DNA of 64,000 nucleotides, taken from the NCBI GenBank assembly GCA_032717465.1, contig CM064632.1, positions 20,886,690 to 20,950,689 on the forward strand, written 5' to 3'. This DNA comes from Coenobita brevimanus. Taxonomy: Eukaryota > Arthropoda > Malacostraca > Decapoda > Coenobitidae. Both the position numbers and the translations under genes were made by a program. Under the pieces are notes generated by a model. It was given only the letters and a program-made list of their open reading frames with translations, had not been told where the DNA came from and searched no databases. Positions 23,776 through 34,963 of the stretch are shown here, in pieces (within the stretch, counting starts at the first letter, position 1; each line of letters opens with the position of its first letter).

Positions 23776-24213
23776 ATGCTGTGGGAAAACGTGTTGAGTT
23801 TGTTGGGGAGGCGGACGGAGTCGGGCGGGAAGGGGGAGGAGGTCGCGTTGGTCAGGGGGTTGAGGACGAGGACGGAGGGGATGAGGAGGGTGCTGGTAGG
23901 GATACTGGCGGTGGCGGCGGCCATCATGGGCTGGTGGGAGGTCACTCAACTGTGGGTGCTGAATCTTATTAAGGAGGCGGCGCGACGGCGGGCAACAAGT
24001 GGTTGGTGGGACAGACTGATGGGAAGGGCGGCGCTGGTGCCCTGCCACTACTATGGGGAGGCCGGCTTCCCTCAGGAACTGGCTAGCCGCCTCACCTGCC
24101 TCCTGGTTGGGGAAGGCTGGTCTCGCACCGCAGCGGGGCTGGCACCATATGGCGTCCTCATGGGGTGCCTCGTTACCGTAGCTGCCCCCATCCTCTGGTG
24201 GTGGTGGTGGTAG
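23776..24213 (+). CDS. Hypothetical hydrophobic protein or 5' exon of the repeat-protein gene
   Basis: An ATG with A at -3 opens a 145-codon frame ending at TAG (24,211). It begins MLWENVLSLLGRRTES and has a basic stretch before a hydrophobic segment MRRVLVGILAVAAAIMGWW (about residues 36-54). A second hydrophobic segment, APYGVLMGCLVTVAAPILWW, comes near the end, before a run of Trp codons from a TGG microsatellite and the stop. Between them is WDRLMGRAALVPCHYYGEAG. I recognise no family. It is in the same frame as the downstream repeat frame, separated only by that TAG, so it could be the N-terminal membrane part of the same product or be spliced to it. GC content rises sharply here. Confidence 0.4.
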   Translation: MLWENVLSLLGRRTESGGKGEEVALVRGLRTRTEGMRRVLVGILAVAAAIMGWWEVTQLWVLNLIKEAARRRATSGWWDRLMGRAALVPCHYYGEAGFPQELASRLTCLLVGEGWSRTAAGLAPYGVLMGCLVTVAAPILWWWWW

Positions 24214-24474
24214 GGGGCGAGAAGCAGGCCCTCACCACCGCCTGCATCCCCATCACCCTCAACTGCCACAGCGTGGGGCAGACGGAGGGCTCAGCGGCCA
24301 AACACCTCCACCACCACCGCCACCCAACCCTACCACTTGGACAAAAGCGTAAAACAATTGGCCAGGAGGAGGGCTGGGGAGTGGAAGCACCACGACCGCT
24401 TGATAAGTGTTCACGGCATCTACAGTAAGACCTGCCACACCGTCCAGCGCCAGGCTCTCCCTGAACCCAGACCC

Positions 24475-27400
24475 CAATGCGAGGGGCTGCCCAAGGCCAA
24501 GACCGAGTCCCACAACGAGCAGCCTGAGGCAAAGCCCAAGTCCTGCAAAGGGCTGCCCGAGGCCGAGGCCGAGCCCGAGTCCCGCGAGGGGCTGTCCGAG
24601 GCCGAGCCCATCAAGGGGTTGCCCGAGGCCGAGCCCATCGAGGGGCTGCCCGAAGACGAGCCCAAGTCCATCGAGGGGCTGCCCGAGGCCGAGCCCGAGT
24701 CCCGCGAGGGGCTGCCCGAGGCCGAGCCCGAGTCCCGCGAGGGGCTGCCCGAGGCCGAGCCCGAGTCCCGCGAGGGGCTGCCCAAGGCCGAGCCCAAGTC
24801 CATCGAGGGGCTGCCCGAGGCCGAGCCCGAGTCCATCGAGGGGCTGCCCGAGGCCGAGCCCGAGTCCATCGAGGGGCTGCTCGAGGACGAGCCCAGCAAG
24901 GGGCCGCCCGAGGACGAGCCCAGCAAAGGGCTGCCCGAGGATGAGCCCAGAGAGGGGCTGCCTGAGTCTGAGCCAGAGTCCCACATGGGGCTGCCCAAGT
25001 CCGAGCCCAGCGAGGGGCTGCCCGAGTCCGAGCCCAGCGAGGGGCTGCCCGAGTCCGAGCCCAGCGAGGGGCTGCCCGAGTCCGAGCCCAGCGAGGGGCT
25101 GCCCGAGTCCGAGCCCAGCGAGGGGCTGCCCGAGTCAGAGCCCAGCGAGGGGCTGCCTGAGTCCGAGCCCAGCGAGGGGCCGCCTGAGGACGAGCCCAGC
25201 AAAGGGCTGCCCGAGGATGAGCCCAGAGAGGGGCTGCCTGAGTCTGAGCCAGAGTCCCACATGGGGCTGCCCAAGTCCGAGCCCAGCGAGGGGCTGCCCG
25301 AGTCCGAGCCCAGCGAGGGGCTGCCCGAGTCCGACCCCCGCGAGGGCCTGCCCGAGTCCGAGCCCAGCGAGGGGCTGCCCGAGTCCGAGCCCAGCGAGGG
25401 GCTGCCCGAGTCCGAGCCCAGCGAGGGGCTGCCCGAGTCCGAGCCCAGCGAGGGGCTGCCCGAGTCCGAGCCCAGCGAGGGGCTGCCCGAGTCCGAGCCC
25501 AGCGAGGGGCTGCCCGAGCCCGAGTCCCGCGAGGGGCTGCCCGAGGACAAGCCAGAGTCCACGGAGGGGCTGCCCGAGTCCGAGCCCAGCGAGGGGCTGC
25601 CCGAGTCCGAGCCCAGCGAGGGGCTGCCCGAGTCCGAGCCCAGCGAGGGGCTGCCCGAGTCCGAGCCCAGCGAGGGGCTGCCCGAGTCCGAGCCCAGCGA
25701 GGGGCTGCCCGAGTCCGAGCCCAGCGAGGGGCTGCCCGAGTCCGAGCCCAGCGAGGGGCTGCCCGAGTTTGAGTCCCGCGAGGGGCTGCCCGAGGCCAAG
25801 CCCGAGTCCCACGAGGGACTGCCCGAGTCCGAGCCCAGCGAGGGGCTGCCCGAGGACGAGCCCGGCGAGGGGCTGCCCGAGGACGAGCCCGGCGAGGGGC
25901 TGCCCGAGGACGAGCCCGGCGAGGGGCTGCCCGAGGACGAGCCCGGCGAGGGGCTGCCCGAGGACGAGCCCGGCGAGGGGCTGCCCGAGGACGAGCCCGG
26001 CGAGGGGCTGACCGAGGACGAGCCCAGGGAGGGGCTGCACGAGGACGAGCCCGAGTCCCGTGAGGGGCTGCCCGAGAACGAGCCCAAGTCCCGTGAGGGG
26101 CTGCCCGAGGACAAGCCCAGCGAGGGGTTGCCTGAGGACAAGCCCGAGTCCAAGCCCAAGTCCCGCGAGGGGCTGCCCGAGGACAAGCCCAGCGAGGGGT
26201 TGCCTGAGGACAAGCCCGAGTCCATGGAGGGGCTGCCCAAGTCCAAGCCCAGCGAGGGGCTGCCCGAGGATGAGCTCGAGTTCCGCGAGGGGCTGCCCGA
26301 GGATGAGCCTGAGTCCCACGAGGGGCTGCCCGAGGACAAGCCTGAGTCCTGCGAGGGGTTGCCCGAGTCCTGCGAGGGGCTGCCCGAGGCCGAGCCCAGC
26401 GAGGGGCTGCCCGAGGACAAGCCCGACTCCTGCGAGGGGCTGCCCGAGGCCGAGCCCAGCGAGGGGCTGCCCGAGGATGAGCCCAGTGAGGGGCTGGCCG
26501 AGTCCGAGCCCAGCAAGGGGCTGTCTGAGTCTGTGCCAGAGTCCCACAAGGGGCTGCCAGAGGATGAGCCCAGCGAGGGGCTGCCCGAGTCCGAGCCCAG
26601 CGAGGGGCTGCCCGAGTCCGAACCCAGCGAGGGGCTGCCCGAGTCCGAACCCAGCGAGGGGCTGCCCGAGTCCGAACCCAGCGAGGGGCTGCCCGAGGAC
26701 GGGCCCTGCGAGGGGCTGCCCGAGGACGGGCCCTGCGAGGGGCTGCCCGAGGACGGGCCCTGCGAGGGGCTGCCCGAGGACGGGCCCTGCGAGGGGCTGC
26801 CCGAGGACGGGCCCTGCGAGGGGCTGCCCGAGGACGGGCCCTGCGAGGGGCTGCCCGAGGACGGGCCCTGCGAGGGGCTGCCCGAGGACGGGCCCTGCGA
26901 GGGGCTGCCCGAGGACGGGCCCTGCGAGGGGCTGCCCGAGGACGGGCCCTGCGAGGGGCTGCCCGAGGACGGGCCCTGCGAGGGGCTGCCCGAGGACGGG
27001 CCCTGCGAGGGGCTGCCCGAGGACGGGCCCAGCGAGGGGCTGCCCGAGGACGGGCCCAGCGAGGGGCTGCCCGAGGACGGGCCCAGCGAGGGGCTGCCCG
27101 AGGACGGGCCCAGCGAGGGGCTGCCCGAGGACGGGCCCAGCGAGGGGCTGCCCGAGGACGGGCCCAGCGAGGGGCTGACCGAGGACGGGCCCTGCGAGGG
27201 GCTGACCGAGGACGGGCCCAGCGAGGGGCTGCCCGAGGACGAGCCCAGCGAGGGGCTGCCCGAGGACGAGCCCGAGTCCCGCGAGGGGCTGCCCGAGGAC
27301 GAGCCCGAGTCCCGCGAGGGGCTGCCCGAGGACGAGCCCGAGTCCCGTGAGGGGCTACCCGAGGACGAGCCCATCGAAGGGCTGCCCGAGGACGAGCCCA

Positions 27401-29350
27401 GCGAGGGGCTGCCCGAGGACGAGCCCAGCGAGGGGCTGCCCGAGGACGAGCCCAGCGAGGGGCTGCCCGAGGACGAGCCCAGCGAGGGGCTGCCCGAGGA
27501 CGAGCCCAGCGAGGGGCTGCCCGAGGACGAGCCCAGCGAGGGGCTGCCCGAGGACGAGCCCGAGTCTCGCGAGGGGCTGCCCGAGGACGAGCCCAGCGAG
27601 GGGCTGCCCGAGGACGAGCCCAGCGAGGGGCTGCCCGAGGACGAGCCCAGCGAGGGGCTGCCCGAGGACGAGCCCAGCGAGGGGCTGCCCGAGGACGAGC
27701 CCAGCGAGGGGCTGCCCGAGGACGAGCCCAGCGAGGGCTGCCCGAGGACGAGCCCAGCGAGGGGCTGCCCGAGGACGAGCCCAGCGAGGGGCTGCCCGAG
27801 GACGAGCCCAGCGAGGGGCTGCCCGAGGACGAGCCCAGCGAGGGGCTGCCCGAGGACGAGCCCAGCGAGGGGCTGCCCGAGGACGAGCCCAGCGAGGGGC
27901 TGCCCGAGGACGAGCCCAGCGAGGGGCTGCCCGAGGACGAGCCCAGCGAGGGGCTGCCCGAGGACGAGCCCAGCGAGGGGCTGCCCGAGGACGAGCCCAG
28001 CGAGGGGCTGCCCGAGGACGAGCCCAGCGAGGGGCTGCCCGAGGACGAGCCCAGCGAGGGGCTGCCCGAGGACGAGCCCAGCGAGGGGCTGCCCGAGGAC
28101 GAGCCCAGCGAGGGGCTGCCCGAGGACGAGCCCAGCGAGGGGCTGCCTGAATCTGAGCCAGAGTCCCACAAGGGGCTGCCCGAGTCCGAGCCCAGCGAGG
28201 GGCTGCCCGAGGACGGGCCCAGCGAGGGGCTGCCCGAGGACGGGCCCAGCGAGGGGCTGCCCGAGGACCAGCCCGAGTCCCGCGAGGGGCTGCCCGAGGA
28301 CGAGCCCGAGTCCCGCGAGGGGCTGCCCTAGGACGAGCCCGAGTCCCGCGAGGGGCTGCCCTAGGACGAGCCCGAGTCCCGCGAGGGGCTGCCCGAGGAC
28401 GAGCCCGAGTCCCGCGAGGGGCTGCCCGAGGACGAGCCCGAGTCCCGCGAGGGGCTGCCCGAGGACGAGCCCAAGTCCCGCGAGGGGCTGCCCGAGGACG
28501 AGCCCAAGGCCCACGAGGGGCTGCCCGAGGCCGAGCCCAGCGAGGGGCTGCCCGAGGCCGAGCCCAGCGAAGGGCTGCCCGAGGACGAGCCCAGCGAGGG
28601 GCTGCCCGAGGACGGGCCCAGCGAGGGGCTGCCCGAGGACGGGCCCAGCGAGGGGCTGCCCGAGGACGAGCCCGAGGACGAGCCCGAGTCCCGCGAGGGG
28701 CTGCCCGAGGACGATCCCGAGTCCCGCAAGGGGCTGCCCGAGGCCGAGCCCAGCGAGGGGCTGCCCGAGGACGAGCCCAGCGAGGGGCTGCCCGAGGCCG
28801 AGCCCAGCGAGGGGCTGCCCGAGGCCGAGCCCAGCGAGGGGCTGCCCGAGGACGAGCCCAGCGAGGGGCTGCCCGAGGACGGGTCCAGCGAGGGGCTGCC
28901 CGAGGACGGGTCCAGCGAGGGGCTGCCCGAGGACGGGTCCAGCGAGGGGCTGTCCGAGGACGAGCCCAGCGAGGGGCTGCCCGAGGACGAGCCCAGCGAG
29001 GGGCTGCCCGAGGACGAGCCCAGCGAGGGGCTGCCCGAGGACGAGCCCAGCGAGGGGCTGCCCGAGGACGAGCCCAGCGAGGGGCTGCCCGAGGACGAGC
29101 CCAGCGAGGGGCTGCCCGAGGACGAGCCCAGCGAGGGGCTGCCCGAGGACGAGCCCAGCGAGGGGCTGCCCGAGGATGAGCCCGGCAAGAGACTGCCCGA
29201 GGTCGAGACCACCGAGGGACTGCCCATGGCCGATTGTAGGGAGGGGCTGCCTGAGGCTGAGCCCAAGTCCCGAAAGGGGCTGCCCGAGGCCGAACCAGAG
29301 TTCCGCAATGGGCTGCCCGAATCCTGCAAGGGGTTGCCCGAGGCCGAGGC
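24475..29350. repeat. GC-rich coding minisatellite, 27/33-bp units
   Basis: About 4.9 kb of tandem units built on GAGGGGCTGCCCGAGGACGA plus GCCCAGC. Variant classes cluster. SEPS and AEPES units lie on the left, DEPG at about 25,860-26,010, DGPC (12 copies) at about 26,695-27,010, DGPS to 27,180, and DEPS at 27,235-28,140 and again at 28,950-29,180. A larger block containing ESHMGLPKSEP is repeated at about 24,900-25,010 and 25,170-25,290. Because the unit has few potential stops, several other frames on both strands stay open for over a kilobase. I treat those as shadows. Confidence 0.95.
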
Positions 29351-30130
29351 TGATGCCAGTTGCGTTCAAGATGGTCCAGGGAAGGAGTCTCCAGTAACCC
29401 GACCCCGACGTCACCGCACCCGTAAACGAGCCCGGCATCATGACTCTATTTTCAAGGCCGGGTCTCAAAAAGTGGCTCTGGGGGCCAAGTACGAGTCCCG
29501 CGATGGGCTGCCTAAGGCCGAGCCCAAGATCCTTGAGGGGAAGCCCGAGTCCCTCGAAGGGGTGCCCAAAGTCAAGCCTGAGTCCCGCGAGGGGCTGCCC
29601 GAGTCTGTTGCTGATCACACCCAAGATGCTGCAGGGGAGGAGTCTCTGGTAACCCGACCCCGGCATAGCCGAACCCGTAAACGAGCCCGACGCCACAATT
29701 CTGTTGTCGAGGCCGGGCCTCAACAAGGGGCCCCCAAGCATGATTCCCCCAAAGGGCTGCCTGAGGCCGAGCCCGAGTCCCTTGAGGGGAAGCCCAAGTA
29801 CCGTGAAGGGGTGCCCCAGGCTGAGCCCAAGTCCGGCGAGGGGAAGCCTAAGGCAGAAACCAAGTCCAGTGAGAGACTGCCTGAGGCCGAGCCTGAGTCC
29901 TACGAGGGGCTGGCCACTCCCGAGTCCCACGAGGGATTGCCTGAGGCCGAGCCCGAGTCCCAAGAGGGGCGGTCCAAGGCCGAGACCAATTCCACTCAAG
30001 ATGCCACAGGGGATGAGTCTCCGGTAACCCGACCCCGGCGTCACCGCACACGTAAAAGAGCCCAACACCATCACTCCATCGCCAGGGCAGGGGCTCAGCG
30101 AGAGGCTACAGGAGCCAACATTCCCTCCCA
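29350..30130 (+). repeat. Three copies of a 280-300-bp coding module with basic RTRKRAR core
   Basis: The translated core repeats three times: PVTRPRRHRTRKRARHHDS (about 29,392-29,450), LVTRPRHSRTRKRARRHNS (about 29,647-29,703) and PVTRPRRHRTRKRAQHHHS (about 30,022-30,078). Each is preceded by QD-x-GxES (VQDGPGKES, TQDAAGEES, TQDATGDES) and followed by acidic PEAEPES-type units. The RTRKRAR cores look like nuclear localisation or nucleic-acid-binding patches. Confidence 0.85.
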
Positions 30131-30314
30131 TCCCATTCCACTCTCTACCGAACCCAATGTGGGTGGGTCCACCACCTCTAACTCTGATGATCTGTGCAGG
30201 GCCACCTTCCCGCCTAAATCAGGGTACCAACAGTTCATTCTAACTGTTAATGCGGAGGGCCTTCCACCCAGTGACATGACCTGTACCCTGCTTCAGAGGG
30301 TGGGGAGATACTAA

Positions 30315-31060
30315 TGCAAAAGTTGGAGGGGAGTCGGGGTGATTCGTACACTATTACATTTTCCAATCCACCCCAGGCCACCACCAGCCTCCCTCCCACC
30401 CACCTCTCCCAGCCCTGCACACCATCCACCCTCACCGAATGCCACGGGAAACAAGATCTCTCACAGCGAGGGGTGCCTCACGTTACACGGTAATGAACAC
30501 CCATTCTGCATCCCATCCACCCTCGTCCAATACCACTGGCACCAAGTCAACTCACTTTACCTAACACTTGCTCTTATCTTTGACTGACTTTTAATAACTT
30601 TTTAATTAAAATCATGTAACTATTTTATTTTCATGCTATATGTACTTCTTTTAAAATAGTTTATCGGCCTAATATTTTTTACAATTATTATTTAGGCTTG
30701 GCATTGCCTCACCTCTGCTTTGGTTGGTTAAGAACCTCATGTTTGACCAGGTGGGCTAATATCCTCAGCCTCATACCTTGTAAGAGAGAGAGAAAGAGAG
30801 ATGCTGCTTTGAACTTTTTTTCTGTTTGAGAGAGAGAGAGAGAGAGAGAGATGCTGCTTTGAAGTTTTCTGCTCTGAGAAAGAGAGAGAGGCTACATAGC
30901 TTCAGGAACTCTGCAAATTGTAATATAACGAAAGTGATTATCATTTTTTATTATAACCTGTTTTGAGTAATAACGCTTTTTTGTCTTAGTTTTACTTTTT
31001 TTTTTTTTTCAAGTAACTGGAGAACCTTGCAAGGTGAAGGGGCTATAATGTCGTCATAGT
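30315..31060. other. 3' flank of the repeat-protein locus, with GA arrays
   Basis: A candidate polyadenylation signal ATTAAA lies at 30,605-30,610, about 290 bp after the stop. Three GA-rich segments at 30,784-30,892 are separated by copies of GATGCTGCTTTGAA. No gene. Confidence 0.45.
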
Positions 31061-31705
31061 TAACTGGATGAAAATAGGTAGATAGGTAGACAGATAGATT
31101 TTAAACAGGAGATATCTTCCTATTTGGAGGGGATAAAGCTGTGTAAATGATTTGATGTAGAGTGATAGATCGACAGACAGATAGATCAACAGATGTAAAA
31201 CAGGAGATATGTTTTTAATGAAGGTAATAAATCTCCATAAATGATCTGATGTAGATAGATAGACAGACAGAGTGATAGATAGGTAGATAGTTGTTAAACA
31301 GATGTGGTTTTAATGAAGGAAATAAATCTCCATAAATGATTTGATGTAGAAACACAGGTAGATAGATTGTTTCTTAAGATTTTTTTTTCTAATTGAAGAG
31401 GATAAATCTTCATAAACAATTTAATGTAGACAGATACTAGACAGATTAATCGATAGATAAATCAATATGGATTTTTTTTCAACTGAGATTTGTAACTGAA
31501 GGGGCTGAAAATATCTCCATAAAAGATTGGGTGAAGGTAGATATAGATACTAGACAGACAGACAGGTAGATAGAAAGTAGATTTATCATTTTTAACAGGA
31601 TACATCTTTCTCATTGGAAGACCTAAAAATTCTCCATAAAAGAATGAGTGAAAATAATTAGATTGATAGACAGAGAGACAGCTAGACAGAATTTCTGACC
31701 CCTCG
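31060..31705. repeat. Diverged about 95-110-bp tandem repeat containing GATA/GACA cores
   Basis: Six or seven units share AACAGGAGATAT, AAATCTCCATAAATGATTTG and ATGTAGATAGATAGACAGAC. The units are well diverged from one another, which suggests an old array with embedded tetranucleotide expansion. Confidence 0.75.
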
Positions 31706-32529
31706 GTTACGAAAGGTGTAGGCAGATTGTTTTTTTTTTTTTGTTGTTGTTTTTTTCGTGAGCTACAAGACTACTATACTAGGGTTATATAAACCTGAGT
31801 AATGTTAATGAAGTTTAGTACCGTAACACAGTATTCTCCGGTTTGGACAAATATTTGTTTTTCGTCGTCGCTGTCATCATCATCGTATCATCATCATCAT
31901 CATCATGCCTCTTTTTCCTACCTGCAGGTTTTTGTATTAACTAAAATCCCTTATGTTTGGATTCCATTAAAAGGAGTAAACTTTCTATAGCCAGACTTCT
32001 TAATCCCATAAGGGGTGGCCACAAACAAGTACCCCTTTCTCTCATATACCTGCATTTATAGGGGGGGTGGGGTGGTCACAAACACTTCGCCTCCACGTCA
32101 CCCTCCCCCCTGCCGTTTCCCTGCCCTCCCCCCAGCTCATGCCCCTCTCTCTCATATACCTCGCATTATAATAGTTTGGTAACGCACTCTAACATTAGCG
32201 CCAATTTTCAGAGCATGATATCGGTAAATACACGGGAACAATGCCAGGTGTATGAGAAAGGGAGGCTTATATATTGGGGGGGGGGGCAGCAAAATGGCAC
32301 GGGGCAGGATGACAAGGAGGCGATTTGTCTATGGCCACACCATACGAGATTGAGGTGTTTGGCTGTAGGTAGAAGAATTTTTTACGCCATAACTCAAATC
32401 AATAAAATCGTCTTAGTTGAAAATCTCTAGCTACTAGAATTGTCCAAATGATGAGTGTGTTAAGCATGTGTAGAAGAAACCACTGAAATATGTGGTGTTA
32501 TACTTAGGTGCATTCAATCCAAGGAGAAG
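31706..32529. other. Non-coding; partial family C copies
   Basis: (T)n/(GTT)n lies near 31,728-31,757, CAT units at 31,875-31,906, and two partial family C starts (AAGGGGTGGCCACAAACAAG at about 32,010 and GGGGTGGTCACAAACA at about 32,070). A G run is at 32,275-32,287. No gene recognised. Confidence 0.5.
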
Positions 32530-33065
32530 TTGACAGATTTTTAAAACCAGACATGTGGGATAGCACTCAACTTTAAAATCGTCTGCTGTTAACCTGAGGG
32601 CGCGTCCACAAGTGTCCTCGAACATGTGTTGACAACACAGCTGGCAACATGTTTGAATACACGTATGGAGCAGTATTTGGGCAGATGTATGCAAACATGT
32701 TTCAGTGCAGCTTCGAGCTTACTAGCAGCAGAGGTGATGCAGTAAACACGTCCTTACGAGGCAGCTGTGACTGCATCATGATACTGCCAACAAGATCTGG
32801 TCGCTGCCGTTCCCAGCATGATTGCAGCTTGTTCGTTATTGTGTTGTTTACATGTTGCCGGCACTTGTTCCAGCACATGTATGGACGCGCACTAAATGAA
32901 TGCCCAAGTGTGTCTGTAGGAAGGAAAGGAGTGAACACGGGTAAACAGGTTGATAGATTTTTAACATCAGACATATGTGATTTCATGACGCTTTAAAAAT
33001 CATCTGTTGTAAACACGAATGAATGTCCTGGCGTGTTTGTAGGAAGGAGAGGAGTGAAAAGGAGG
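32530..33065. repeat. Direct repeats flanking a MITE-like inverted repeat
   Basis: A unit with AGATTTTTAA.., CAGACAT.TG.GAT and GTAGGAAGGA.AGGAGTGAA occurs at about 32,530-32,595, 32,896-33,016 and 33,017-33,065. Between the first two copies, GCGCGTCCA (32,599-32,607) and its inverse TGGACGCGC (32,882-32,890) bound about 290 bp rich in ACATGT and TGTT words. It could be an hAT-like MITE, but no clear target duplication is visible. Confidence 0.45.
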
Positions 33066-34610
33066 ACAAATAAACATTCAGCCATCTCGGAATGGCCCAA
33101 TTAACTTGTCTCGTTCAATCAAAGACAACAGTCGTGCCTTGAAATCTGTGGAAAACATCTGCTAAAAGGCTAAAATTCTGGTGCGTTCTGCTTTGCGTCA
33201 CGCGGACGGTGGGTAGCACTGGCATGAGTTGCCATATGCTCCAGGTAACGAGCCAGTGGATGCCAACATACCTTTTATAGCTAAGCTAAAGAAATACATA
33301 TACAGTAGTTGTTTTTTTTCCGACTACTAATATTACTTGATGTATATACTGAACAGTTTCTTATGTTATCCTTTTTAATACCATGTTAGAAATACTTCAA
33401 TTCAATTAGCTAAACACATGTGCAGAGTTTGGTTCTACTTCCTTATTAATTTAACTTTTGCTTAATTTGGTATTTATAAGCTGTGATTTTCATTATCTGT
33501 CATCAAACAACGTAGTGTATAATGACAATCGGTTTCGTTATGAGTGACGAAATGAATCCCACAGGCTGGAATTCGAACAGCCCAGGAGACCGAAGTCTAT
33601 GCAAGACTAATCGTTTGCTTCATTCTAATCTCAATTAGTCTCTTACGAAATAAGCACTGCTTACAGGTGCTACCTTTCATCGCTGTGATTATTTCCTGGT
33701 TCTGTATTAATGTGTTAACACAAGAGCGACCTGAATGATGACTGCTGCCCGTTGTGCCTTCCTCCCTAAAGCGCCTAATCCACCTTTACACAGTTCTGCT
33801 TACACCGAATGTTTGGATTAGGTGTTCGGGATTCTTTCCCCCTAAATAAAGGCATATCATGTCCTCTCCCATCCCCTCAGTAGTTGGACGCATGTTGTTT
33901 TCTCTGTGCATACCACGGTATAGTCTAGGTCTGCCTGACGTTCTGTAATATGTAACGGCCAAGCACTCATCCCCTGATCGAAAATAGTTCAAATTTCTTC
34001 TGTCGGAGGAAGCAGTACTTGCAAATGGATGTTACGGCTTCGGAATTATGCTGAGTTCGATTATTATGTCATAGCAGCAGCAGATATGAAGCTTAAAGAA
34101 AGTCAGGCTAGCCAACCATGAATATGTACTGTAGCTGTGGCAGAGCTCTCATAATGTTTCACATGTTACCCTTATTCTTCGGACAAAACTGGGACACGAC
34201 ATTTGTCTTTCACTGTACACACCCTAGCAAGCATTTTCTCCCCTAAAGTGAGGTTTCCAAGAAGCTGTTACTCTATGCTGTATATTCATTAAATTTACAT
34301 GTTTTATCCTTGTTCGATCTGTTCTCTTGTTTTTGTTTTTTCCCTGTGCCCTCCGTTATCTTGCTTTTGTTTTTTCTTGGAGGGAACAATTTTGAGGGCC
34401 TCTGGTCGTCGGTTCCTTCCATGCATTAAATAAAAAGACTTTAAATGCCTCCTGGTCTAAATGGATTGATATAGGTCGCTTTAACTACTTCACTGCAAGA
34501 GGCTCACCTAAATTTCACAGTATAGAAAGCAGCATGCATGGGGGTAGAGCAGGGAAATGGCGGGGGACAGGACGGTACACAGGGAGAGGTACATGCGCAG
34601 ATGTGCGAAC
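33066..34610. other. Non-coding, nothing convincing
   Basis: Mixed sequence. A minus-strand box-B-like GTTCGAATTCC at about 33,570-33,580 hints at another tRNA-like relic, but no box A matches. No supported gene. Confidence 0.45.
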
Positions 34611-34641
34611 ACACACTTACAAACATACACATACACAAGTA

Positions 34642-34688
<47 letters not shown>

Positions 34689-34715
34689 ACACATTCACAT
34701 ACACACACACACCCT

Positions 34716-34761
<46 letters not shown>

Positions 34762-34768
34762 CACATTC

Positions 34769-34802
<34 letters not shown>

Positions 34803-34841
34803 AACACATTCTCACACACACACACACACACTTAACACATT

Positions 34842-34880
<39 letters not shown>

Positions 34881-34895
34881 ATACATACATACACA
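34611..34895. repeat. (AC)n microsatellite with TTAACACATTC interruptions
   Basis: Several AC blocks are separated by TTAACACATTC-type phrases, so the array has a higher-order repeat of 35-60 bp. Confidence 0.95.
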
Positions 34896-34963
34896 CATAA
34901 ACAATCAGTCACAGATAGACAGAAACACACATGCCCCTACAGAGACGCAGACACATACACATA

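Larger units (their letters stand above)
24214..30314 (+). pseudogene. Giant acidic Pro-rich repeat protein gene, frame broken in this copy
   Basis: The plus-strand frame has no ATG before the repeats, so its start must come from an upstream exon. It reads GIYSKTCHTVQRQALPEP, then about 170 units of EGLPEDEPS-type repeats, then a C-terminal region with three basic modules and a unique end reading GYQQFILTVNAEGLPPSD and TCTLLQRVGRY, with TAA at 30,312. Three lesions break it. One G is missing from the usual GGGG at 27,735-27,737, and TAG replaces GAG at 28,329 and 28,362. Restored across these, all units stay in one frame, and unit lengths are multiples of three (27 and 33 bp), which argues for past coding selection. 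The product would be strongly acidic, disordered and PEVK-like, with possible nuclear localisation signals. No homologue is recalled. Assembly error in a long tandem array is an alternative to pseudogenisation. Confidence 0.6.

Noticed and set aside
24211..28364. Programmed amber readthrough, since all three in-frame stops are TAG
   Set aside because: Two of the stops are in adjacent duplicated units, one lies after a TGG microsatellite, and a frameshift is also needed. Decay or assembly error is simpler.
24420..30131. A 1903-codon open frame on the minus strand (LGQPLAGLV-type repeats)
   Set aside because: The GC-rich 27-bp unit lacks stops in several frames, so this frame is open by composition. 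The plus-strand frame has a non-repetitive C-terminus with sensible modules; the minus one does not.
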